Source: Chloroflexota bacterium (lineage in GTDB: Bacteria; Chloroflexota; Anaerolineae; Fen-1058). From it: 29,195 nucleotides of DNA. The stretch lies in the NCBI GenBank assembly GCA_016219235.1, contig JACRBO010000267.1, forward strand, positions 1 through 29,195, given 5' to 3'. Positions 7,305 to 15,520 of this stretch are shown piece after piece. Made by a program: the position numbers and the translations under genes. Positions within the stretch are counted from its first letter, which is position 1; each line of letters starts with the position of its first letter. Below the pieces are notes generated by a model. That model saw only the letters and a program-made list of their open reading frames with translations, made no database searches and had not been told where the DNA came from.

Positions 7305-7370
7305 AATCAACCCCGCAATGTATCTTTCGGTGCATGACAGTCTCCCCGGTTGACGGCTACACTGTAGTCC
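7305..7370 (+). promoter_or_regulatory. Duplicated promoter/operator module, copy 1
   Basis: A 66-bp block aligns without gaps to 8004-8069, at an offset of exactly 699 bases with about three quarters of positions identical. The stretch GGTTGACGGCTACACTG is identical. A plausible -35 ATGACA (7334-7339) and -10 TACACT (7358-7363) are 18 bp apart. Upstream, ATGTATC-TTTC-GGTGCAT forms an imperfect palindrome overlapping the -35. Both copies stand before a secreted-protein gene. Confidence 0.55.
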
Positions 7371-7401
7371 AACAAACTCACTCAAGTCACCGGAGGAAGA
7401 C

Positions 7402-7937
7402 ATGAACACCGAACCGCATTTCTTGAACTGACACGGGCGCAAACTCGCGCTCGTCGCCTTAATCGCCGTGTTGTCGATCACCTCGTTGGCCGCCGCCGAA
7501 GGCGACGCACCCACTACCCAGTACTTTGTTTATCTACCGATCGTCAATCGATCGGCGGTGACACAAGTCGCCAACGGCAACTTCGAGAGCGGCGTCACCG
7601 GCTGGACGGTGTACTCGGTCAAGAGCCGCAACGTCATTCGCACCAGTTTCTCACCCAATACCGTGACCCCGCTCAGCGGCGCATGGGGCGCGTGGCTGGG
7701 CGGCATGTACGGCGAGATCACGCATCTCGAACAATCGATCAAGATTTACGCGGGCACAGCCTATCTGACCTACTGGCAGTATATCGCCTCCAGCGATTAC
7801 TGCGGCTACGACTTCGCGCGCGTCACCGTCAACGGCACGCAGATCGAGCAATACGATCTGTGCACGACGGCCAACACTAACGGCTGGCGGACTTGCCGGA
7901 ATGGGACGACCTGCTCAAAGGGCCGCAGACAAAGTAA
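7402..7937 (+). pseudogene. Secreted protein gene with in-frame TGA at codon 10 and a scrambled 3' end
   Basis: GGAGGAAG precedes ATG 7402, but codon 10 is TGA (7429-7431). The same frame then continues into a good signal peptide (KLALVALIAVLSITSLAAA), the motif TQYFVYLPIVNRS, and a jelly-roll-like domain (NGNFESGVTGWTVYS, then AWLGGMYGEITHLEQSI). This domain type is usual in Chloroflexota exported proteins. After NTNGWR the expected strand sequence is lost. The original frame runs on through a hairpin to 8052, whereas another frame gives a natural-looking tail LPEWDDLLKGPQTK ending at TAA 7935-7937. This suggests a deletion fusing two gene ends. A GTG at 7468 could in principle start a protein, but it lies inside the signal peptide. 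Confidence 0.6.
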
Positions 7938-7954
7938 ATCACCACCGGACTTTT

Positions 7955-7990
7955 GCCCCCGCGCGAGATGCGCGGGGGCTGCACCTTTTG
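7955..7990 (+). terminator. Probable intrinsic terminator after the broken secreted-protein gene
   Basis: GCCCCCGCGC (7955-7964) pairs perfectly with GCGCGGGGGC (7970-7979) around a 5-nt loop, followed by TGCACCTTTTG. The stem is very stable but the T-run is short and displaced by five bases. It lies 18 bases after the TAA at 7935, which fits that stop being the ancestral gene end. Confidence 0.6.
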
Positions 7991-8003
7991 CCAACCATGC
8001 CAT

Positions 8004-8069
8004 AATCAATCGTCCGATGTGTCTTTCGATACATGACGCAGCCGCCGGTTGACGGCTACACTGGAACCC
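8004..8069 (+). promoter_or_regulatory. Duplicated promoter/operator module, copy 2
   Basis: This is the counterpart of 7305-7370. Here the palindrome is ATGTGTC-TTTC-GATACAT. Its arms changed relative to copy 1 but remain pairable, with G-T wobbles. ATGACG and TACACT are again 18 bp apart. It drives, presumably, the lipoprotein gene that begins at 8218. Confidence 0.5.
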
Positions 8070-8217
8070 ATAGCGACTTTCAAGTTCGTTAGCGGTCTTA
8101 CTGCTCGCAGCAGATTGCCAAATCCGCTGCATCTCCGCTGCGCGAAGCGTGGCAATCCAGCGGGAGCGGTCAACGATAGTCCCGATCAAGTCGGAAGATC
8201 CAGGAAAGGTCATCATT

Positions 8218-8844
8218 ATGCGAACGATCGTTATCAAAAGATCACAGTCCAGAGTAGAGCGGTAATCCACGTCGCCGGATACGCGGGCGTGGGGGACGCC
8301 TCTGCTCATCATCATTGTCACAACTCTGATCGGATTGTCGCTGACGGCGTGCAGTGCGCCAGCCGCGACGATTGCAAACACGCCTTCTGCCACGGCCACA
8401 CCACGGCCTACGATCAGGCCGAGACCGACGGCGACCAGCGAGCGATTGCCCGCCGACGCGCTGGCGATCTATCATAAGCGCGGCTGCATTCAGGGCCTGA
8501 ACGAGACGTTGATCATTCGCACCGACGGCACGCTGGACTTCACCGACACACGCGGCGCGACTCAGCAAGCGCACGTCGAAGCCGATCAGTTGACGATGCT
8601 GCAAAGTCTGTTGGCTCAATCGGAGTTTGCTCAACTGCAACCGTTGTATCAGGCGATGGGCGCCGATCTGTGCGTGTACACCATTACAGCACAGCGCGAT
8701 GGCAAAGCGTTCTCCGTCACGACGATGGACGGTGCGGAATCGCCGGAGGTGCTAAGGCACGTCTTGAAGGAAGTGGAGCGGCTGCGCGGCGCGGTGGTCC
8801 TACGTCTCGCCACTTTCATCGTTTGTGGTGAATGCAGTTCATGA
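8218..8844 (+). pseudogene. Lipoprotein gene with in-frame TAA at codon 16
   Basis: ATG 8218 follows AGGAAAGG (8202-8209), but codon 16 is TAA (8263-8265). The same frame then gives a hydrophobic stretch LLIIIVTTLIGLSLTAC with a lipobox Cys, a Thr/Pro-rich linker (TATPRPTIRPRPTATSERLPAD), and a soluble domain of about 120 residues (IIRTDGTLDFTD, LTMLQSLLAQSEFAQL, DLCVYTITAQRDGKAFSVTTMDG). No ATG, GTG or TTG lies between the stop and the hydrophobic core except TTG 8335, which would remove most of the signal. Either the gene is broken, it starts at a rare codon such as CTG 8302, or the base call is wrong. The domain resembles small lipoproteins of unknown function. Confidence 0.6.
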
Positions 8845-8877
8845 TGTCTGGGTTAGTTACTTGACGCAGACGATCGA

Positions 8878-10161
8878 TCAGAGTGAGGAATCGATTTGCG
8901 GCTGGGCCGCACCACTGCTGGCGCGCACAGACCGATGGTTGGTCGCCAGCGCCGCCGCCAACACAATCAGCGAAATGCCCATTCCAATTACGGTCGCCGT
9001 CGAGAAGCCCACGCGCGCCATGATTTCACCGCTGCTCAAACTGCCGATGGCCGAGGCGATACTGACCACCAGATCCGACGCCCCCTGAATGCGCGCGCGC
9101 TCGTTCACTTGCAGGCGATCGGTCAGCAGCGACGACCCCGCCACGAAGCAGAAATTCCAGCCAAGCCCCAGCAGGAAGAGCGAGGCCGCCAGGGGAATCG
9201 TATCGGGATTGGTCGGCGCGAGCAGGCACGACCCGATCAGCATGATCGCCCCCAACCCGATCGTGGCCTGCCGTCCCCACCGGTCGCTGATCCAGCCGGT
9301 CAGCGGCGACAGACCGTACATGCCCAGAATGTGCATCGAAATGACGAAACTGATTTCATCCAGGCCATGCTCAAAGTGCGTCATGTGCACCGGCGTAATG
9401 TTCATCACCATGACCATCGTCGTCTGGGCCAGACCCAACGCAATCAACGCCACGCGCACGGCCGGATCGCGCAGCACCTGCCCAAACGAGCGCGCCGGGG
9501 TGAGCGGCTCAATCGGCTGATTGGCAGTCTCCGCCGTTGAAATCCGGGTTGCGATCTCTTTGGGATCGGGCCGCAAAAAGAAGTTGATAAAGATTAACGT
9601 GATGACAAACAACGCGGCGTTGATGAACCACGGCCCGACTAACTTATCGTAACCCAATGACTCAGATAAACGGCCTGCGATCGGCGTGATCAGCGGGCCG
9701 AAGACCGCGCCGATGGTGCCCGCGAACACGATCATGCTGACGGCGCGGGCGCGCAAATGTGCGGGTGAGACATCGGCGGCAGCGTAGCGAGCCTGATCAG
9801 ACGCGGCACGAGCCGCGCCCAGCAATACCATCGAGACGAGGAACAGCGGAAACGATTGAGCCATCAGCGCCGCGCCGGCCAGCAGCCCGCCGACGATGCC
9901 GACGGCGTAACCGATGGACAGGCCAATGCGGCGGCCAAAGCGTCCCATGATGCGGCCCGCCGGATAAGCGGCCAACGACCCGCCGATCAGTGTGGCGGTC
10001 GACGGCCAACCGGCCACGCGTTCAGTCCCCGCCAGCTGCACACCCGCGATGCTGGAAATCGAGATGGTCGTAAACAGCGCGGCCAGCGCCAACCCCTGCC
10101 CGATGAAGAGCGTGATGGTCAAGCGGCGCGAGGTGGCTTGCAGCGCCCGGTCAATTGTCAT
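8878..10161 (-). CDS. Major facilitator superfamily transporter
   Basis: A protein of 427 residues with about twelve hydrophobic segments. After TM2 it has the MFS loop GRIMGRFGRRIGLSIGYAVG (about residues 68-87), and it repeats the signature in the second half as TGWISDRWGRQATIGLG. The long central loop (about 195-225) is polar. The substrate cannot be read from the sequence; drug or metabolite efflux is typical of this type. The start ATG is preceded by GGAG at a suitable distance. A perfect palindrome at 10233-10261, about 70 bases upstream, is a candidate operator. Confidence 0.85.
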   Translation of the reverse strand: MTIDRALQATSRRLTITLFIGQGLALAALFTTISISSIAGVQLAGTERVAGWPSTATLIGGSLAAYPAGRIMGRFGRRIGLSIGYAVGIVGGLLAGAALMAQSFPLFLVSMVLLGAARAASDQARYAAADVSPAHLRARAVSMIVFAGTIGAVFGPLITPIAGRLSESLGYDKLVGPWFINAALFVITLIFINFFLRPDPKEIATRISTAETANQPIEPLTPARSFGQVLRDPAVRVALIALGLAQTTMVMVMNITPVHMTHFEHGLDEISFVISMHILGMYGLSPLTGWISDRWGRQATIGLGAIMLIGSCLLAPTNPDTIPLAASLFLLGLGWNFCFVAGSSLLTDRLQVNERARIQGASDLVVSIASAIGSLSSGEIMARVGFSTATVIGMGISLIVLAAALATNHRSVRASSGAAQPQIDSSL

Positions 10162-10232
10162 GGAATCTCCAATGGAATAAACTCACCACCAGCCCCACCG
10201 CCTTCTACAAACGCCCACTGCGGCCCGGTATT

Positions 10233-10261
10233 TCCCGTGGTAAACAGAGTTTACCACGGGA
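10233..10261. promoter_or_regulatory. Perfect 13-bp palindrome upstream of the MFS gene
   Basis: TCCCGTGGTAAAC (10233-10245) and GTTTACCACGGGA (10249-10261) are perfect inverted repeats with a 3-bp centre. The site lies between the synthetase stop and the MFS start. With no T-run on either side, an operator is at least as likely as a terminator. Confidence 0.5.
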
Positions 10262-10306
10262 CCGACGAAGTGAGCATGAATCACTGCCTGAACCGGTCGG
10301 CCCCGC

Positions 10307-12394
10307 TCACTCGTCACGCAGCACTTTTAGCCGGACATCAATGGCCGCCGCGCCGTCGCGCAACACATGCAGCGGATTGATTTCGACCTCGATTACCTGC
10401 GGAAAATCTGCGATGAACTGCGCCAGCCTCAAGACCCGATCGATCACGGCGGCCCGATCGGCTGGCAGCGATCCGCGGAAGCCGCGCAGCTGTTTGCCGG
10501 CAAACGTCGCGTCGATCAACGTCTCCGCGGCGGCGCGCGAGAGCGGCGCGAGGCCAAACGCCACATCGCGCTTGCCCTCGACGGCCACGCCGCCCGCGCC
10601 AAACATGATCAACGGCCCAAACTGCGCGTCACGCACGGCGCCAACAATCACTTCGTGTCCGGCGCGCAGCATCGGCTGAATCGTTACCCCGTCGATCTGC
10701 GCGTCCGGAACCGCGCGCCGCGCATTCGTCAGGATCTGCTCGAAGGCTGCCCGCACGGCAGACGCATCATTCAGATCGAGCGCCACGCCACCGATGTCTG
10801 ACTTGTGCGGAATCTGAGGCGAAGCGATTTTCAACACGATCGGATAACCGACTTGCTCTGCCCACTGCACGGCTGCTTCGGCCGAGGTCACGACCGCCTC
10901 GCGCAGGCCGGTAATGCCATACGCCTGCAGCACGCTGGCGGCCAATGTGCCCGTTAACCATTCACTGCGCGCTGAAGCGAGCCGTTGCGCTGCCAGGTCG
11001 CGATCGACGTCCGTAAAGATTGTCGGTTGGTCGGCCGGCCGCGCTCGCCACTGCGCATTGCGCCACAACGCGCCCAGCGCCGAGGCGGCCCGTTCTGGGA
11101 AACGGTAATCGGTCAGGCGAAAAGCGCGCAGCACTTTCAACGCCAGCCCCACCGTCGCTTCGCCCATCACGGCTACGACCACGGGTTTGGGCGCATCTTT
11201 CGCCGCCACCGCAATCGCCTCGGCCACCGGCGTGGGATCTTCGATCGGCGGCGGCACACTGATCACCAGCACCGCATCGATTTGCTCGTCGGCTACCAGC
11301 ACCTGTAGGGCCGCCGCATACTCAGTCGGCCCGGCGGAAGCCAGCATATCGATCGGGTTGTGAAAGGATGCATGCGGCAATAAGAACGATCGTAAGGCGG
11401 CCACAGTCTCATCGGATAAGTCGGCCAGCCGCAGGCCGTTAGCCTCCAGCGCATCGACCGCCAGAATGCCCGGCCCGCCCGCATTAGTCAGCACCGCCAC
11501 CCGATCGCCTCGCAGGGGCGGACACCAGGCCAGGGCCCGCGCCCAATCGAAGAGTTCTTCCGTGCTGCTGGCGCGCAGAATCCCGTAGCGATCGAAGACC
11601 ACGTCGTAGGCGGTTTCCTGGCCGGCCAGTGCGCCGGTGTGTGACGTGACCGCCCGCTTGCCTGCGGCCGTACGGCCTACCTTTAGTGCCACGATCGATT
11701 TGTCACGCGCTGCCTCACTCGCCGCCTGCTTGAACTGCGCCCCGTCTTTTACGCCTTCCAGATACATGGTGATCACGCGCGTGTTCGGATCGGACGCCAA
11801 CGCGGTGAGGACCTCCGCCTCGGATAGATCGGCTTGATTGCCCAGCGAGGCGATGCGCGAAAAGCCAAAGCCCATGCCGGTGCCCCAGTCGATGACGGCC
11901 TGACAAATCGCGCCCGATTGCGATACAAAGGCGATCTCGCCCCGATTGGGCACGCTCTTGATGAAGGTGGTGTTGAACGGCACGTGGGTGTCGATGAGGC
12001 CGATGCAGTTCGGCCCGATCAGCCGCATATCGTGGCGACGGGCAATGGCGACGATCTGTTCCTCAAGTTCTGCGCCGGCCCGATCGGTTTCACGGAAGCC
12101 GCCGGACACGATGATGGCCCAGCGAATGCCGCGCCGCCCGCAGGCATCGATAGTGTGCGGCACCAGCGGCGCGGGCACGATCACGACGACGAGATCGATT
12201 GGATCAGGCGCGGCCTCGATCGACGGATAGCAGTGCTGGCCCAGAATGCGATCGGCGTTGGGGTTGATGAGGTGGATCGCGCCGTTGTAGTTTGAAGCGA
12301 CGAGGTTGCGCGCCACGCCGTAACCCAATTTGGTGCGGTCGCGGCTGGCGCCGATGACGGCAATGCCGCGCGGCGCAAAGAGTGTGTCGAGCAT
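10307..12394 (-). CDS. Fused ADP-forming acetyl/acyl-CoA synthetase (alpha-beta), Acd family
   Basis: A protein of 695 residues, the length of fused NDP-forming acyl-CoA synthetases that convert acyl-CoA, ADP and phosphate to acid, CoA and ATP. The N-terminal CoA-binding Rossmann domain has IAVIGASRDRTKLGYG (11-26). The ligase domain has RLIGPNCIG (124-132), GEIAFVSQSGA, and the catalytic-His motif SHTGALAG (251-258). The C-terminal ATP-grasp domain (about 475-690) has HKSDIGGVALDL (530-541) and ends VIEVEINPLHVLRDG. All key motifs appear intact. Family members include GNAT-less protein lysine acetylation regulators' relatives, but no GNAT domain is attached here. Likely role: energy-conserving acid production from acyl-CoA, or the reverse. 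Confidence 0.88.
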   Translation of the reverse strand: MLDTLFAPRGIAVIGASRDRTKLGYGVARNLVASNYNGAIHLINPNADRILGQHCYPSIEAAPDPIDLVVVIVPAPLVPHTIDACGRRGIRWAIIVSGGFRETDRAGAELEEQIVAIARRHDMRLIGPNCIGLIDTHVPFNTTFIKSVPNRGEIAFVSQSGAICQAVIDWGTGMGFGFSRIASLGNQADLSEAEVLTALASDPNTRVITMYLEGVKDGAQFKQAASEAARDKSIVALKVGRTAAGKRAVTSHTGALAGQETAYDVVFDRYGILRASSTEELFDWARALAWCPPLRGDRVAVLTNAGGPGILAVDALEANGLRLADLSDETVAALRSFLLPHASFHNPIDMLASAGPTEYAAALQVLVADEQIDAVLVISVPPPIEDPTPVAEAIAVAAKDAPKPVVVAVMGEATVGLALKVLRAFRLTDYRFPERAASALGALWRNAQWRARPADQPTIFTDVDRDLAAQRLASARSEWLTGTLAASVLQAYGITGLREAVVTSAEAAVQWAEQVGYPIVLKIASPQIPHKSDIGGVALDLNDASAVRAAFEQILTNARRAVPDAQIDGVTIQPMLRAGHEVIVGAVRDAQFGPLIMFGAGGVAVEGKRDVAFGLAPLSRAAAETLIDATFAGKQLRGFRGSLPADRAAVIDRVLRLAQFIADFPQVIEVEINPLHVLRDGAAAIDVRLKVLRDE

Positions 12395-12550
12395 GCGGCC
12401 TCCCCTGGCAATCGAGCGTCGTGTGGTGCGCCACAGTATCGCACATTGCGCCGGTTCGTGTCAACGAATGAGCAACGGATACACGGCTGGCAACACCGAA
12501 AGGTTCTGCCGCCTATGTCTCTTTTTTCGCGCGGCGCGTGAAAGTTGGGC

Positions 12551-12580
12551 TACAATCACTGCAAGCCAACGAACAAGGAG
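12551..12580 (+). promoter_or_regulatory. Possible -10 and Shine-Dalgarno for the BtrH-type gene
   Basis: TACAAT at 12551-12556 could be a -10; the -35 is not clear. AAGGAG at 12575-12580 lies six bases before ATG 12587 and decides that start over ATG 12583, which is out of frame. The word TACAATCACT also occurs at the -10 before the MoxR gene (4659). Confidence 0.45.
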
Positions 12581-12586
12581 ACATGC

Positions 12587-13798
12587 ATGCCGACTTTAGC
12601 GAAATATCGCCACTTTGGGGGCTGTCACTGGGAGACGGGCAGCGTTCACAATGTGCTGGCGTATCGCGGGGTGAAAGCGCCGCACACCGGGCAGCCGCTC
12701 AGCGAAGCGCTGTTGATGGGCGTCGGCGGCGGCCTGCTGATGGGTTACTTCAACTTCGCTTACGAAGGCTACGATCCGCACGTCGCCATCCTCACGCGCA
12801 ATACCTTCGATCCGCTGGACACGCTGCTGGTGCGATTGGGCACGGTGCAACACGTGATGCAGACGACCAACGCGGCGAAGGGCGTAAAGAACCTGATCGA
12901 TGCGCTGGAGAACGGCGAACCCGTCATCGCGTGGCTGGATATTTTCTTGCTGCCATACAACGGCCTGACTTACGATCAAGGCTGGTGGGGGGCCAACCCG
13001 ATCGTGATCTACGGCTACGAGGCCGATCGCGTCTCGATAGCGGATCGATCGCGCGTGGCGTTGACGGTCACGCCCGATGAACTGGCCGCAGCCCGATCGC
13101 GCATCAAGAAAGATAAGTTCAAGCTGCTCACGATCGATCCGCCCGATCTCGATAAGCTGCCCGTGGCCGTGCAACAAGGCATCTGGGACTGCCTCAAGCG
13201 CTACGTCGAAGCGCCCGTGGCGAGCGCGAAAAACAGTTTTGGTTTTGCGGCTCTTCAGCGGTGGGCCGACGCGTTGATCAAACCGATGTTGAAATACAGT
13301 TGGGAACGTGAATTTCCGGCGGGTGCAAAGATGTATGCGGGGTTGACCTCGACGTTTGAGCGCATCGGGCTATGTCCGGGACATGAGCAGGCCGAACGCG
13401 ATGTGTACGCGGACTTCCTCGACGAAGCGAGCGTGATTCTGAACAAGCCTGCGTTGAAAGAAGCGGCACAGTTGTTTCGAGGCAGTGGGCGGGCGTGGAA
13501 TCAACTTGCCTGCGCCCTGTTGCCCGATGAGGTCGCACCCTTCAAAGAAGCGCGCGAGTTGCTGCGGAAGCGGCAAATGTTGTTCGTGGAGCAGGGCGGT
13601 ACATCACTGGCGGAGCGACAGCAAATCTCGCAGCGGTTGAGCGCGATTCGCAAAGAGATGGACAAGCACTTCCCGTTGACGGCAGCAGAAGTCACGGCCC
13701 TGCGCGAAAGCTTACGCGATCACGTGCTGAGGATTCACGACCTCGAACGCGAGGCGCACGCCGCGCTGCAAGCGGCGCTGATGAATGGTAAGAAGTAG
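12587..13798 (+). CDS. BtrH N-terminal domain / DUF4872-type protein
   Basis: A protein of 403 residues. The N-terminal motif GGCHWETGSVHNVLAYRG with LSEALLMGVGGGLLMGYF matches the BtrH-type acyltransferase-like domain. BtrH transfers an acyl group from an acyl carrier protein in butirosin synthesis, using a papain-like Cys-His fold; the Cys at residue 13 is the likely nucleophile. The middle (NPIVIYGYEADRVSIADRS) and the helical C-terminal half resemble the accompanying DUF4872 region. No antibiotic gene cluster surrounds it, so it is probably a stand-alone peptidase/acyltransferase homologue of unknown substrate. It faces the fatty-acid hydroxylase gene, with the double-hairpin repeat in between. 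Confidence 0.7.
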   Translation: MPTLAKYRHFGGCHWETGSVHNVLAYRGVKAPHTGQPLSEALLMGVGGGLLMGYFNFAYEGYDPHVAILTRNTFDPLDTLLVRLGTVQHVMQTTNAAKGVKNLIDALENGEPVIAWLDIFLLPYNGLTYDQGWWGANPIVIYGYEADRVSIADRSRVALTVTPDELAAARSRIKKDKFKLLTIDPPDLDKLPVAVQQGIWDCLKRYVEAPVASAKNSFGFAALQRWADALIKPMLKYSWEREFPAGAKMYAGLTSTFERIGLCPGHEQAERDVYADFLDEASVILNKPALKEAAQLFRGSGRAWNQLACALLPDEVAPFKEARELLRKRQMLFVEQGGTSLAERQQISQRLSAIRKEMDKHFPLTAAEVTALRESLRDHVLRIHDLEREAHAALQAALMNGKK

Positions 13799-13800
13799 GG

Positions 13801-13920
13801 GCCTCATCCCCCAACCCCTTCTCCCAGAATCAAAAAGACGATTCTGGGAGAAGGGGAGCAGTTGCACCCCTCTCCTGAGAACGGCTGCTTGTTCTCAGGA
13901 GAGGGGCCGGGGGTGAGGCG
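13801..13920. repeat. Dispersed double-hairpin repeat, copy B, between convergent genes
   Basis: There are two perfect hairpins: 13815-13831 with 13840-13856 (17 bp) and 13867-13882 with 13891-13906 (16 bp). It ends in GGGGCCGGGGGTGAGGC, identical to copy A at about 1317-1333. The outer part of each stem (CCCCTYCTCC or CCCCTCTCC with its complement) is kept, while the inner 5-7 bp differ in every hairpin yet remain fully paired. Being between two converging genes, it could also work as a two-way terminator. Confidence 0.8.
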
Positions 13921-13921
13921 C

Positions 13922-14599
13922 TTACGCCGCCGGTTCGGGCCGAGCCTTGGGCGTGTCGTCGGGCAGAGTGCCGAAGACCACATCCCACGACGGTGAACTA
14001 ACGCCGAAGCGCTCGTTGGGCGTCTTGTAGTGGTGCAGCATGTGATAGCGCTTCAACGCCTTCAACACGCCCGACCGCATCGGCCAATGGTGCGTGGCGT
14101 AGTGGATCATGTCGTAGCAGACGTAGCCCACGATGAAGCCCGCGAACAGCGCATCGACCCACTGCGACGCGGCGAGCCAGTTGCCCACGACGATCGCGTA
14201 CAACTGATAGAAGGCCAGCGCCAGCGGCACCGTCACGATGGGCGGCATGACCAGCCGCGTCTTGATCTGCGGCTGCACGTGATGGATGCCGTGGAACAGG
14301 AAGATCAGTCGCTCTACCGTGGGATGGTTCTGTTTCGGCTCGAAGTGGAAGACGAAGCGATGCAGGGTGTACTCGGTGAACGACCAGACGATGACGCCGA
14401 TCACAAAGGCCACCACGATCTGGGCGATTGATAAGGCGCCGCCAGCGGCGGAGACGATCGGGCGCGACAGATGCCACAGCGCGATCGGCAGCCAGATCAA
14501 CAGCACCACACCCGGATGGATGTGCGTGAAGAACTCCAGAAAATCGGACTTGAACAGGCGAATCGGGACGTCGCTATGATTCGTCGGCATGTACGGCAT
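13922..14599 (-). CDS. Fatty-acid hydroxylase / sterol desaturase superfamily membrane protein
   Basis: A protein of 225 residues with about four hydrophobic segments and the di-iron His boxes of the superfamily: HRFVFH (about 85-90), HGIHH (about 105-109), HYATHH (about 169-174) and HMLHH (about 188-192). The size and the TEYTLHRFVFHFEP context resemble fatty acid 2-hydroxylases rather than plant-type sterol desaturases. It probably hydroxylates a membrane lipid acyl chain using O2. AGGAG precedes the ATG by eight bases. A second in-frame ATG three codons later is possible. The methyltransferase gene is 84 bases upstream with hairpins in between, so cotranscription is uncertain. Confidence 0.82.
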   Translation of the reverse strand: MPYMPTNHSDVPIRLFKSDFLEFFTHIHPGVVLLIWLPIALWHLSRPIVSAAGGALSIAQIVVAFVIGVIVWSFTEYTLHRFVFHFEPKQNHPTVERLIFLFHGIHHVQPQIKTRLVMPPIVTVPLALAFYQLYAIVVGNWLAASQWVDALFAGFIVGYVCYDMIHYATHHWPMRSGVLKALKRYHMLHHYKTPNERFGVSSPSWDVVFGTLPDDTPKARPEPAA

Positions 14600-14629
14600 G
14601 ACGTTGTCTCCTGCGAGGAATTTCCGGCA

Positions 14630-14679
14630 GATTCGCTGGCTAAGCGAATCGAGGGCGGATGAGGTTATTGTACCTCATC
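14630..14679. terminator. Two small hairpins between the methyltransferase and hydroxylase genes
   Basis: GATGAGGT (14658-14665) pairs with ACCTCATC (14672-14679) four bases after the methyltransferase stop. GATTCGCT (14630-14637) pairs with AGCGAATC (14643-14650). A T-rich tail (TTCTTT) exists only on the plus side of the first hairpin, so for the minus-strand genes this would be a T-poor terminator or a processing site. Confidence 0.4.
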
Positions 14680-14683
14680 TTCT

Positions 14684-15475
14684 TTATTCGGCGGCCGGAC
14701 GCGCCACCCAGATCATATCCTCCGATTGATCGGTCAGTACGTAGCGGAAGAAGTCGCCGTAGACGGCCTGCACTTCAAGACCGGCGCGGGCCAGCAGGTG
14801 CTCCATCTCGAAGCGGAAGACGCAGTGCAGCGGCACGGGCGCACGTTCCCAACGGTTAATGATCGTGCCTTTGTCGTCGAGTTCTTCCCAGATCGTAGTT
14901 GCCGTGGCGGTCTGCGTCGATGGCGCAAACACCCACGCGCGCGAGGGACGATAGCGTCGCCCGGAGGCTGGATGGAGGCGTTCGTCGTCCGCTTCAAACA
15001 CACCGCCCTGGCCAGTCAACAACCCGCCCAGCCAATCGACGCTTTGATGATCGAGATGGATGACGAGCGTGCCACCGGGTGCGAGGTGGCGCTTGAGGTT
15101 GGCGAGGCAAGCCAGTTGATCTTCAGGCGTCAGCATAAACTGGAACGAGTGACCGGGCAGGATGATCAGTTGAAACGTCTCGCCCAGATCGAAGGTGCGC
15201 ATGTCGTCTTCGATGAAACGCACGTTGGGAAAGCCAGCGCTCTTTCGGCGGGCGATGTCCAACATCGGTGCGGATAGATCGACGCCCGTGATGCGGACGC
15301 CGGGCCGCGCCAGTTGCAGGGTGACGCGACCCGTGCCGCAGGCCACCTCAAGAACTGCGCCGTGGGTGGCCGCGATCGGCTCGATCAACGATCGGTAGAA
15401 GTCGATCTCGCCGGGCCAATCGGGTACGGAGACATCGTAGAGTTGGGCGTTCAATTGCTCGACGTCAAGGTTCAT
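14684..15475 (-). CDS. Class I SAM-dependent methyltransferase
   Basis: A protein of 263 residues. Motif I is VLEVACGTGRVTLQLA (about 41-56), motif II is ITGVDLSAPMLDIARRK, and motif III is FIEDDMRTFDLGETFQLIILPGHSFQF; LAPGGTLVIHLDH follows. This is the common Rossmann-like methyltransferase fold. The substrate is unknown; the C-terminal half with WEELDDKGTIINRWERAPVPLHCVFRFEMEHLLARAGLEV is typical of small-molecule methyltransferases annotated only by fold. An inverted-repeat element lies upstream of its start. Confidence 0.82.
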   Translation of the reverse strand: MNLDVEQLNAQLYDVSVPDWPGEIDFYRSLIEPIAATHGAVLEVACGTGRVTLQLARPGVRITGVDLSAPMLDIARRKSAGFPNVRFIEDDMRTFDLGETFQLIILPGHSFQFMLTPEDQLACLANLKRHLAPGGTLVIHLDHQSVDWLGGLLTGQGGVFEADDERLHPASGRRYRPSRAWVFAPSTQTATATTIWEELDDKGTIINRWERAPVPLHCVFRFEMEHLLARAGLEVQAVYGDFFRYVLTDQSEDMIWVARPAAE

Positions 15476-15520
15476 TTTTATTTGGGTGTGGCGAAATCCG
15501 GTTGGTGAAGTGACGGACGC

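Noticed and set aside
10307..12394. Protein lysine acetyltransferase of the Pat type
   Set aside because: The ADP-forming synthetase domains are present but no GNAT domain is attached at either end.
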